A stretch of DNA of 64,000 nt, from NCBI RefSeq assembly GCF_001487145.1, contig NZ_LN913016.1, forward strand, positions 1,448,227 through 1,512,226, written 5' to 3'. Positions 8,145 to 15,276 of this stretch are shown one piece after another (position 1 is the first letter of the stretch; the number at the start of each line of letters is the position of its first letter). The notes below the pieces were generated by a model. It was given only the letters and a program-made list of their open reading frames with translations. It ran no database searches and was not told where the DNA came from. Origin of the DNA: Anaerococcus rubeinfantis (GTDB lineage Bacteria; Bacillota; Clostridia; Tissierellales; Peptoniphilaceae). The position numbers and the translations under genes are program-made.

Positions 8145-9434
8145 TTATCTTTCATACATTGCTGAAAATAAATCATAGGCGTTGTCTACATCTTCTACAC
8201 TTCCAAGCTCTCTTATTGAATGCATTGAAAGAATTGGACTTCCTACATCACAAGCCCTTACATTTAGGTGGCTTGATGTGATAGGTCCTATGGTTGAGCC
8301 GCCGCTTTTATCTGATCTATTGAAAAATTCTTGATATTTGATTTTTTTATTTTCGCATAAACTTTTTACAACTGCAGCTGAGTATCCGTCTGATGTATAG
8401 GATTTATTTGCTGCATATTTTATTACAATTCCTTCTCCCATTTTTGGTCTATTGGTTGGGTCTGCTTTTTCTGTAAAGTTTGGATGGACTGCATGGGCCA
8501 AGTCTGCTGAAAGCATGAAGGATCTTTCTTGCATTTCTAGGAATTTTTCCCTATTAAATCCAAGTGCTAGGGAAATTCTTTCTAGGGTGTTTACTATAAA
8601 GGGTGAATCGGCTCCTTGAATTGTCCTAGATCCTACTTCTTCGTTGTCAGTTATTATTGCTATATTTATTCCAGATTTTGGTTTTGTATCAACCAAAGCC
8701 TTAAGACTTGTAAAAGCCATGGTTAAATTATCTTGTCTACCCACTGAAATAAATTCATTATTTACTCCAAGTTTACTTCCCTTTTGTCTGTCATATAAAT
8801 AAAGGTCATAGTCGATTATATCTGATGGATTGATATTTAATTCTTCTGCTATCACTTTTAAAAGAGCATCACTATCCATTTTTTCATTATTATCAATCAT
8901 CATTATAGGAAGAGTATGGATTTGTGGATTAAATTCAAAACCCTTATTTGTTTCCCTATTCATGTGAATTGCAAGACTTGGTATTATTAACAAATCTCTG
9001 TCAATATTTAAGAGTTGAACTTGTGGTTTTAATGGATTTTCACTTTTTGTACTTACTCTTCCTGCAAGGCTTAAGGGTCTGTCAAACCATGTATAAATAA
9101 TTGGACCACCATAAACTTCGGTATTAAGTTTTATTATATTTTCATTTTTCATTATAGGATTTGTTTTTATCCTAAAACCAGGTGAATCAGAGTGAGAACC
9201 TACTATTTTAAAAAATGTATCTTCATCTTTTTTCTCTGCTATCCTATATGCAATTATTGCAGAATCATTGTTTACTACAAATCCATTTGATCCAGCTTCA
9301 AGTTTCAAATCTTCTGCCAAATTATTTTCTACAAAAGAATTTTCTTTTAGTAATTTCTTTGCATTTTCTATTGTGAAATATGAACATGGCGACTTATCAA
9401 TAAAGTCTAATAATTCATCTACTAATTTTCCCAT
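8145..9434 (-). CDS. M18-family aminopeptidase
   Basis: This 429-residue cytosolic metallopeptidase removes N-terminal (often acidic) residues from peptides. Visible family motifs are VGSHSDSPGFRIK near residue 80 (first metal histidine and aspartate), ITDNEEVGSRT near 265 (catalytic glutamate pair), and SADLAHAVHPNF near 310. The ATG at 9434 follows AAGGAG. It has its own promoter (9455-9483) and seems monocistronic, ending at the shared hairpin. Length is normal for the family. Confidence 0.9.
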   Translation of the reverse strand: MGKLVDELLDFIDKSPCSYFTIENAKKLLKENSFVENNLAEDLKLEAGSNGFVVNNDSAIIAYRIAEKKDEDTFFKIVGSHSDSPGFRIKTNPIMKNENIIKLNTEVYGGPIIYTWFDRPLSLAGRVSTKSENPLKPQVQLLNIDRDLLIIPSLAIHMNRETNKGFEFNPQIHTLPIMMIDNNEKMDSDALLKVIAEELNINPSDIIDYDLYLYDRQKGSKLGVNNEFISVGRQDNLTMAFTSLKALVDTKPKSGINIAIITDNEEVGSRTIQGADSPFIVNTLERISLALGFNREKFLEMQERSFMLSADLAHAVHPNFTEKADPTNRPKMGEGIVIKYAANKSYTSDGYSAAVVKSLCENKKIKYQEFFNRSDKSGGSTIGPITSSHLNVRACDVGSPILSMHSIRELGSVEDVDNAYDLFSAMYER

Positions 9435-9454
9435 AATTTACTCCTTTTTTATAT

Positions 9455-9483
9455 ATTATAGTTATCAATTTTAAATAATCTAA
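9455..9483 (-). promoter_or_regulatory. Promoter of the M18 aminopeptidase
   Basis: TTAGAT (9483-9478) and TATAAT (9460-9455) are spaced by 17 bp on the minus strand, about 20 bases before the start codon. Confidence 0.55.
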
Positions 9484-9511
9484 TTATCTTTGTATTGAGA
9501 TTGTACTTTTA

Positions 9512-9952
9512 TTATTTTTTTAGTATATCCAAAGGATCTATAGCTTGAGGGCTTATGGATAATTTGTTTTTATTGTTGTAGAAGACAAAAATCGGAAAAT
9601 TTGTTTTTCCTTCTTCTATGTTTTCTCCTAGGCTTTCTAGGAAAAATTTCAAATCTTCCTTATTTATATTTTTCTTTTCTTTTTCTAGCCAAAATGGGGA
9701 TAGGGGGTTTAAATCTTTTATATCAAGAAGGATACCTACTTCATATTCTCTATTTAAAAAACTTGCCCCAAAGGCATATATTCCATTTTCATGGTCTTCT
9801 TTTTGGTCAAGCTTTAAATTTTTTGGAAGACTTATCACATCTATTTCCATTACATTTGTAATTTTCCCGTTTATTTTTTCAAAATTTTCTAAAATTTTAT
9901 CTTTTTCTAATTGTTTTTTTACTAGATTGTAGTATTTTTTATTTTTTAACAT
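9512..9952 (-). CDS. Uncharacterised protein at the end of the Mo/Se cofactor operon (146 aa)
   Basis: I choose ATG at 9952 (MLKNKKYYNLVKKQLEKDK) because GGAG sits five bases upstream; the longer frame to 10090 overlaps the preceding M20 gene. The protein is soluble and lysine-rich, with alternating beta-like stretches (MEIDVISLPKNL, GIYAFGASF, YEVGILLDI, NFPIFVFYNN). There are no cysteines in the chosen frame, no membrane segment and no catalytic motif I recognise. It starts 9 bases after the M20 hydrolase and is clearly in that operon, so a role near molybdenum/selenium or purine use is possible from context only. The function is unknown. Confidence 0.6.
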   Translation of the reverse strand: MLKNKKYYNLVKKQLEKDKILENFEKINGKITNVMEIDVISLPKNLKLDQKEDHENGIYAFGASFLNREYEVGILLDIKDLNPLSPFWLEKEKKNINKEDLKFFLESLGENIEEGKTNFPIFVFYNNKNKLSISPQAIDPLDILKK

Positions 9953-9960
9953 GACCTCTC

Positions 9961-11124
9961 CTATTTTTGTAAATCCAAAACTGCATTTGCCATTACTTCT
10001 ACAGCTGGCTTTATCGCCAAATCTGAACAGTAGAAATTCTTGCTGTGGAGGGCTTCTTTTTTGCGATTTTCTTCTCCACTTCCAAACCAATAGAAAAATC
10101 CTGGGACTTTTTCCATATAAAAGGCAAAGTCTTCACTTGCCATGGTTTGGCCTTCTTTTATTATATTTTCTTCTCCCAAAATTTCTTTTGCTGATTTAAA
10201 AACTTTTTCGTACATTTCTTCTGGATTATATAGAAGGGGAATTTTTTCTGTGTATTTTATTTCATACTTACACTCATAGGCACAGGCTATATTTTTTACA
10301 ATTTCTTCCATTCTTTTTACAGACTTTTCCAGTGATTTTTCTGAAAGTGATCTGATCGTTGCAGATAGATGGGTCCTATCTACAACTAAATTATTTTCTG
10401 AACCTCCATTTATGGAATTTACTGACAAAACTGTGGAATCAAATGGATTTGTGTTTCTTGAAATAATTGTTTGAAGGGCCATAACTATATTTGAAGCACA
10501 GACAATTGGATCAATATTTAAATGTGGCATGGAACCGTGTTGGCCTTTTCCTATAATTTCAATTTTGAAATTAACCTTTGTGCTCATAAGAGAACCTTTT
10601 TTTAAAATTACCTTGCCATAGTCAATTTCTGGCCAATTGTGAAGGCCCAAAATCTTGTCAATTTTTACCTTTTCAAAAAGACCCTTGTCCAAATATTCCT
10701 TGGCTCCTGTAGTTATTTCCTCTGATTTTTGGAAAATAAAAACCACATCGCCCTTTAATTTTTCCTTATTTTTTGATAAAAGTTTGGCTATAGCAAGGAC
10801 GACTGAGGTATGATAATCGTGGCCACAAGCATGCATTACCTTGTCGTTTTTTGATTTGTAGGAAATTTCAGTTTCTTCTTTTTGTAAAAGAGCATCGATA
10901 TCTGCCCTAAGACCAATAACTTCTCCCTTTTTCCCAGTCTTAAGCCTTGCAATTAGGCCCGTTTTTATTGGAAAATCTATAATTTCTATCCCGTCAATTT
11001 TTTCCAGAAAGTCCCTTATTATTTTTGTTGTCCTAAATTCATTTTCTGAAACTTCTGGATGCATGTGGATATCGTGTCTAATTTTTATTATTTCTTCTAA
11101 ATCTTCTTTCGAAATTTTTATCAT
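9961..11124 (-). CDS. M20-family amidohydrolase (aminoacylase/carboxypeptidase type)
   Basis: This 387-residue metal-dependent hydrolase has IRHDIHMHPE at the N-terminus, GLRADIDALL (first metal Asp) near residue 72 and MHACGHDYHTS (metal His and catalytic region) near 91. A lid/dimerisation domain runs from about 180 to 295. This is the hippurate hydrolase/indole-acetyl-amino-acid hydrolase subgroup, which cleaves N-acyl or carbamoyl amino acids. Its start overlaps the stop of the MoeA-like gene as ATGA, so the two are translationally coupled. Within a purine-degradation region it may act on an N-carbamoyl or N-acyl intermediate (inference). Confidence 0.85.
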   Translation of the reverse strand: MIKISKEDLEEIIKIRHDIHMHPEVSENEFRTTKIIRDFLEKIDGIEIIDFPIKTGLIARLKTGKKGEVIGLRADIDALLQKEETEISYKSKNDKVMHACGHDYHTSVVLAIAKLLSKNKEKLKGDVVFIFQKSEEITTGAKEYLDKGLFEKVKIDKILGLHNWPEIDYGKVILKKGSLMSTKVNFKIEIIGKGQHGSMPHLNIDPIVCASNIVMALQTIISRNTNPFDSTVLSVNSINGGSENNLVVDRTHLSATIRSLSEKSLEKSVKRMEEIVKNIACAYECKYEIKYTEKIPLLYNPEEMYEKVFKSAKEILGEENIIKEGQTMASEDFAFYMEKVPGFFYWFGSGEENRKKEALHSKNFYCSDLAIKPAVEVMANAVLDLQK

Positions 11125-12107
11125 TTCCTGTTTAAAAGTCCTCCCTCTCCAAGTTCAATAAAATCTTCTTTTTTAAGGTCGATTTTTGCAAAAATTCTTG
11201 GCAAAAACATATCAAAACTTGTAAATTTTGCATGCATACTTGCTCCAGGAACTCCTACCAAATAAGTTTTTCCCTTCATGCCAACTGTAAGCATATTTCC
11301 AGGTTGGACTGGCATGCCTTGGATAATAAATTTATCGGATAAATCCTTTATGGTTAATGGAGTAATATCGTCAGGATCTACACTCATTCCACCAGAAAAT
11401 ACAACAAGGTCAGCGTCTTCTTCAAGATATTTTCTACAAACTTTTTCTATATATTCCCTGTCATCCGGACATTTTTCAATTCCAAGTAATTCGTGGTCAA
11501 AGTGGGATAATTTTTCCCTAATTACAGGTTCAAACATATCCTTTATTCTTCCTGTAAAAACTTCATTTCCAGTAATAATTACACCAACTTTTAATTTTTG
11601 AAATTTTTTCACTTGAAAAATCGGCTCATATTTTTTGGCAATTTTTTTAATATTCTTAACCTGATTTTCTTCGGTAAAAAGAGGCACAATCCTACCTCCA
11701 ACCAAATTATCTCCCTCGTTTACAATTGAATAAGAAGGAATTGTTGCAAAGGTATAATCCCCTTCCATATTTAGGTCAAAAAGTCCCTTTCTGTTTATAA
11801 GAAAAAGTCCATAGGTCTTACTTTTAAAGCCAATTTTTCCTTCTGATGGATTTGAATAGGAAATATTTTCTCCAATCAAATCATCAGAAACTTCCCTTAT
11901 TGCATCTTCTTCGTGAACAAATCCCGGATCAAGTTCACCGACAAAGAGATTTTCCTTGCCAATATCTTTTAATTTTTCTATATCTTCTTTTTGGATTACA
12001 TGGCCTCTTTTAAAAAGAACCCCCTTAAAGCCATCAGCTTTTATTCCAGTTAAATCATGAAAAAGCACATGACCCACTGCATCTTCTACTTTTATTTTTT
12101 TCAGCAT
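11121..12107 (-). CDS. Molybdopterin-binding (MoeA/MoaB-fold) protein
   Basis: I place the start at ATG 12107 (MLKKIKVEDAVGH), preceded by AGGAGAG. The alternative at 12140 lies inside a transcription terminator. The protein has 328 residues. The C-terminal MoCF-binding domain shows VGVIITGNEVFTGRI near 175, VFSGGMSVDPDDITP near 240, and the MPVQPGNML and GVPGASM segments. It resembles the SDMH-associated molybdopterin-binding proteins related to MoeA but lacks a full-length MoeA layout. It probably handles molybdopterin during metal insertion, before MocA adds CMP. It is the first gene of a three-gene unit with the M20 hydrolase and the 146-aa protein. Confidence 0.8.
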   Translation of the reverse strand: MLKKIKVEDAVGHVLFHDLTGIKADGFKGVLFKRGHVIQKEDIEKLKDIGKENLFVGELDPGFVHEEDAIREVSDDLIGENISYSNPSEGKIGFKSKTYGLFLINRKGLFDLNMEGDYTFATIPSYSIVNEGDNLVGGRIVPLFTEENQVKNIKKIAKKYEPIFQVKKFQKLKVGVIITGNEVFTGRIKDMFEPVIREKLSHFDHELLGIEKCPDDREYIEKVCRKYLEEDADLVVFSGGMSVDPDDITPLTIKDLSDKFIIQGMPVQPGNMLTVGMKGKTYLVGVPGASMHAKFTSFDMFLPRIFAKIDLKKEDFIELGEGGLLNRK

Positions 12108-12136
12108 AAACTCTCCTGTAAAATTTTTCAAAAAAA

Positions 12137-12169
12137 TCACAAACCAATAAAATAATTAATGGTTTGTGA
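12137..12169 (-). terminator. Intrinsic terminator after the xdhC-like gene
   Basis: TCACAAACCA and TGGTTTGTGA form a perfect 10-bp stem; on the minus strand TTTTTTT follows. It separates yqeC-mocA-yqeB-xdhC from the downstream MoeA-like gene. Readthrough or a separate promoter is needed for the latter. Confidence 0.85.
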
Positions 12170-12175
12170 ATGTTT

Positions 12176-12952
12176 TTAATTTTCTATTACTTTATTGTTT
12201 TTAATTGAAATCATCAAGGATAGAATTGAAATTGCAATTTCTTCGACACTTCCATCATCAATATCATAGCCTACTGGGGCATGAACTTTTTTTATTAGGT
12301 CTTCTTTTATCCCCTTTTCTTTCAAATTATCAAAAACTCTTTTTACCTTTCTTTTTGAACCAATCATACCAAGGAATTTGTAATCTTTGTCGATTACATT
12401 TTCCAAAACTTCCTCGTCATAATCTGGTGTACAAATTAAAATATAGGTATTTTTATTAAATTTATGGTTTGAAGCAAAATCTTTTGGATTTGAAACTACA
12501 AATTCTCTTATATTTGCCAAATCTTTTTTATCTTTGAAATCTTCTCTTTGGTCAACTACAGTCACGTCAAAATTTGTATTTACAGCAACTCTTGCAAGCT
12601 TTTGTCCAACATGGCCTGCCCCAAAAATAATCAAACTGGGATTTGCCCTAAAAATTTTGATATAACCCTTGTTTCTTCCTCCACAAGACATTTTCACCTC
12701 TTGCTTTTCATTTAAAGTATAATCAAAAGATCTTTCCTCATCTTCTTCTAGGGCTTTTTTTGCTTGTTTTATAAGGTCAAATTCTATAGGACCGCCGCCA
12801 ATTGTTCCAGAAATTTCTCCATTTTCAAAAACTGCCATAGAAGAATTGTCCTTGCCTGGAGCAGAGCCTTTGGTTTCTGTAAGAATTACCAAGGCAACAT
12901 TTTCTCCTCCATCAAGTTTTTCTACAATATCTTTAAGAATTTGTATGTCCAT
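12176..12952 (-). CDS. XdhC/CoxI-family molybdenum hydroxylase maturation protein
   Basis: I choose ATG 12952 (8 bases after AAGGAGA) over a TTG two codons earlier. The 258-residue protein has the XdhC N-terminal motif LTETKGSAPGKDNSSMAV (near 25-42) and GTIGGGPIEFDL. SCGG follows near 92, and a Rossmann-like FGAGHVGQKLARVA near 113. XdhC proteins bind Mo cofactor, promote sulfuration (here possibly selenation) and deliver it to xanthine dehydrogenase. The 3' end of yqeB overlaps its start, showing tight coupling. In SDMH loci this protein accompanies YqeB. Confidence 0.85.
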   Translation of the reverse strand: MDIQILKDIVEKLDGGENVALVILTETKGSAPGKDNSSMAVFENGEISGTIGGGPIEFDLIKQAKKALEEDEERSFDYTLNEKQEVKMSCGGRNKGYIKIFRANPSLIIFGAGHVGQKLARVAVNTNFDVTVVDQREDFKDKKDLANIREFVVSNPKDFASNHKFNKNTYILICTPDYDEEVLENVIDKDYKFLGMIGSKRKVKRVFDNLKEKGIKEDLIKKVHAPVGYDIDDGSVEEIAISILSLMISIKNNKVIEN

Positions 12953-13754
12953 TTTCAATTCTCCTTTTTCCTATAAGAATAGCCTCAAGGCATCCCCCTC
13001 CAATAAGTCTTGCCTTATCAGAAATAGTTTTTGCATTTTTGGGAATAACTCTTGGGTCAACATCTCCGATTTTTAAATCCTTTGTAACAAAAGACCCATC
13101 TCCAATCATCCCCCTAACCATTCCATCAAGTTTTGATTTTATTTCTTTTCCATTTACTAAAGCCACAACTTGGTCTTTTTTTACAACTGATCCAATATCT
13201 TCTATAACTTGGATTTCTCCCTCATCTACTGCTCTTAAAATTCTTTCACTTGTAAAGCCTTTAATATTTCCAGGAATTCCCGTATTTTTTTCTGCAAAAC
13301 CTTCAAAAATTAACCTACCAAGATCGTGTCCCCTGTTTGTTTCAATTACATAATCAACATCAACACCAGCCTCATATCCTGGTCCAAGAGCTATTGTAAT
13401 ATCAGCCATATTTTTATTTGTTCCAATATTTTTTTTGGCAAGAGTTCCATCAACCACTGCCATTGGTTTTATTTCTTCTAAAATTTCAGCCTTTGGATCG
13501 ACATAAACTGGAACTACATTTTCATCCCAGGCTTTTTTAATTTGATCAAGATTTTCTACTTTTCTAGCTGTAAAATCTTCAATTTTAACCTCACCATCAA
13601 AAATTGCTTGGGCAGCTGAAACATACCTTCTTATACAAAGAGGTTTTTCCATCTCCAAAACCAAAACCTTAAATCCAGTCCTAAATAATTTTTGGATAGA
13701 TCCAGTAGCAACGTCACCGCCGCCCCTAAAAACAACTATATTATTTAGAGGCAT
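12933..13754 (-). CDS. yqeB: YqeB, selenium-dependent molybdenum hydroxylase maturation protein
   Basis: The 273-residue protein matches the EF2563/YqeB family found in SDMH loci. The N-terminal VVFRGGGDVATGSIQKLFRT resembles a nucleotide-binding turn. LEMEKPLCIRRYVSAAQAIFDGE and GTLAKKNIGTNKNMADITIALGPGYEAG are recognisable family blocks. The C-terminus ends in a GGGCLEAILIG segment. The family is associated with selenium-cofactor insertion into molybdenum hydroxylases; the precise chemistry is not established. It overlaps mocA by 14 bp and the xdhC-like gene by about 20 bp, indicating one operon. It is a single full-length copy. Confidence 0.88.
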   Translation of the reverse strand: MPLNNIVVFRGGGDVATGSIQKLFRTGFKVLVLEMEKPLCIRRYVSAAQAIFDGEVKIEDFTARKVENLDQIKKAWDENVVPVYVDPKAEILEEIKPMAVVDGTLAKKNIGTNKNMADITIALGPGYEAGVDVDYVIETNRGHDLGRLIFEGFAEKNTGIPGNIKGFTSERILRAVDEGEIQVIEDIGSVVKKDQVVALVNGKEIKSKLDGMVRGMIGDGSFVTKDLKIGDVDPRVIPKNAKTISDKARLIGGGCLEAILIGKRRIENGHTNS

Positions 13755-14313
13755 CTTCTAATTCCTCCAAATTTTTGTAAGTATCAATATCCCAAAGTTC
13801 TTTCACATCATCGATTTTAACTTCATTTTTATTGTCATCCTTAACCAAAATCATTCCACCTTGGTCAAAATCTAAAGACAAAAGCCCTTCCCTGTATTCT
13901 GGTGAGAAAATTACAGGAGCTCCTCTTCTTTTTTCAGTTCTTGGATAGGTAATCAATTGATTTTCCTTATATTTTTCAATTAATTTATTTACAGTTTCAA
14001 CTTTTAATAAAGGTTGATCAGCTACAAAAAACATCATAGCAGAATCCTTATCACAATTTAAAACTCCAAGCTTAATTGATGCAGATTTTCCAACCTCGTT
14101 GTTGTCATTGAAAATCGCCTTAAATCCTCTTTTTTTAGCATCATCAAGAATTTCATCATAAGATGAAACAAGGATAACATCATCAAAATCAATTTCTTCT
14201 ACCAAATCAAAAGTCCATTCATAAAGTTTATCACCCTTAAAATCAAGTAAAAGCTTATTTTCTCCCATTCTCCTAGAAAGACCTGACGCCATAATAATTG
14301 CACTAATTTTCAT
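13741..14313 (-). CDS. mocA: MocA-type molybdenum cofactor cytidylyltransferase
   Basis: The 190-residue nucleotidyltransferase begins SAIIMASGLSRRMGENKLLLDF, the NTP-binding loop of the MobA/MocA family with the LxxxGxxxRMGxxK pattern. FFVADQPLL near 98 carries the metal-binding Asp, and GAPVIFSPEY lies near 131. MocA adds CMP to Mo-molybdopterin, giving the MCD cofactor used by xanthine-dehydrogenase-type enzymes; E. coli YgfJ in the SDMH locus is related. It lies between yqeC and yqeB with overlaps on both sides. The CMP rather than GMP choice is inferred from context. Confidence 0.85.
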   Translation of the reverse strand: MKISAIIMASGLSRRMGENKLLLDFKGDKLYEWTFDLVEEIDFDDVILVSSYDEILDDAKKRGFKAIFNDNNEVGKSASIKLGVLNCDKDSAMMFFVADQPLLKVETVNKLIEKYKENQLITYPRTEKRRGAPVIFSPEYREGLLSLDFDQGGMILVKDDNKNEVKIDDVKELWDIDTYKNLEELEDASK

Positions 14314-15010
14314 AATATTTCTCCTTTAAAATTGATCCGTAAAAATAATTCAAATTTATTTTCTCTCTTAAGTATCTTATTACCCCTTTTGCCTGATTTT
14401 TCTCAAAAAGGCTATCTACTTGGTTAAAGAAAACAAATTTTTCCCCACGAAAATTCTTAAACATTCCAGATTTTATAAGTTTTTCAAAAACTTCTTCATC
14501 AACAAAATCATTTTTAATATTTGACCTAAATTCATCAAAATTATAAATAAAATCAGAAGAAATTTCTTTGCCATAAACTTTAATAGAAAAAATTCCAATG
14601 ACTTTTTTTGTAAAATCATAAATAAATGGCTCATATTGCTTCCAAAATTTTAGGGGAAGATTTCTACATCCATCTGCTTCTATTATAATATAATCAAAGT
14701 CTTTTGCGATAATTTTTATCTTATCTTCTCCAATTGACTTTAATTTATTAACCCCATCAAGTTTTTGACCAATTCCTACAATTTTATTTTTAAAATCTTT
14801 TTTTTCATAAGAATCAAAAGATAAAAAAAGTTCATCAACCTGGTCTTTTTCTGGGACTTTTATTTTTGTAGAAGTAGTGATTAAAACCGAACCCTTTTTC
14901 TTTAAAATATTTGCAAGATAAAACATAAGAGAAGTCTTGCCACCAGATCCTGTTATAGAAATCACATCATTTTTTTTAATTTTTAAAATCTCATCTAAAT
15001 TTTTTTCCAT
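14303..15010 (-). CDS. yqeC: YqeC, putative selenium cofactor biosynthesis protein
   Basis: I start at ATG 15010 (MEKNLDEILKIKK), giving 235 residues. An in-frame ATG at 15082 would add 24 residues, but its codons run through a strong hairpin and it has no ribosome site; neither start has a clear one. A P-loop-like ITGSGGKTSLMFYLA lies near residues 19-33, then VLITTSTKIKVP, and IIIEADGCRNLPLK near 130. This is the YqeC family found with YqeB and SelD in SDMH genomes. It is the first gene of the yqeC-mocA-yqeB-xdhC unit. The biochemical role is not established. Confidence 0.82.
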   Translation of the reverse strand: MEKNLDEILKIKKNDVISITGSGGKTSLMFYLANILKKKGSVLITTSTKIKVPEKDQVDELFLSFDSYEKKDFKNKIVGIGQKLDGVNKLKSIGEDKIKIIAKDFDYIIIEADGCRNLPLKFWKQYEPFIYDFTKKVIGIFSIKVYGKEISSDFIYNFDEFRSNIKNDFVDEEVFEKLIKSGMFKNFRGEKFVFFNQVDSLFEKNQAKGVIRYLREKINLNYFYGSILKEKYYEN

Positions 15011-15025
15011 AATAATAAAAATTAA

Positions 15026-15046
15026 GGACTGTGAAAGACACAGTCC
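15026..15046 (-). terminator. Strong hairpin directly upstream of yqeC
   Basis: GGACTGTG and CACAGTCC form a perfect 8-bp stem with a 5-nt loop. On the minus strand it is followed by TTAATTTTTATTATT and then the yqeC ATG. It may terminate transcripts from the upstream hydroxylase gene or act as an attenuator/translation element for yqeC, which has no visible Shine-Dalgarno. Confidence 0.55.
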
Positions 15047-15129
15047 CAGATTTTTTACAAAATATAAACTTATCGCATTCAACTAGCTAAGCTAACTTGA
15101 TTTTTAGTTATTATCCAAATCAATCTTAG

Positions 15130-15243
15130 ATTGTAGAGAGAAATCTTATGAGATCTCTCCACTCGCTTTGCTCGGTCGAGATGGGTTCTAGCTTTATTTT
15201 ATTTTAAAATAAAATATTGCTTAAATCTATATTTTGTCGACAC
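15130..15243 (-). repeat. Remnant of the intergenic repeat family (copy D)
   Basis: Read on the minus strand it starts with GTCGACAAAATAT, then an AT-rich arm, CCCATCTCGACC, GAGCAAAGCGAGTGGAGAGATCTC and ATAAGATTTCTC. This parallels the left two thirds of elements A-C. The right arm with CGTTCGCTCGAAATGGG is missing, so the copy looks truncated. It lies between the fused hydroxylase gene and yqeC. Confidence 0.6.
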
Positions 15244-15276
15244 TCTGGTACTGCAAAATTCACAATCCTTATTCTC

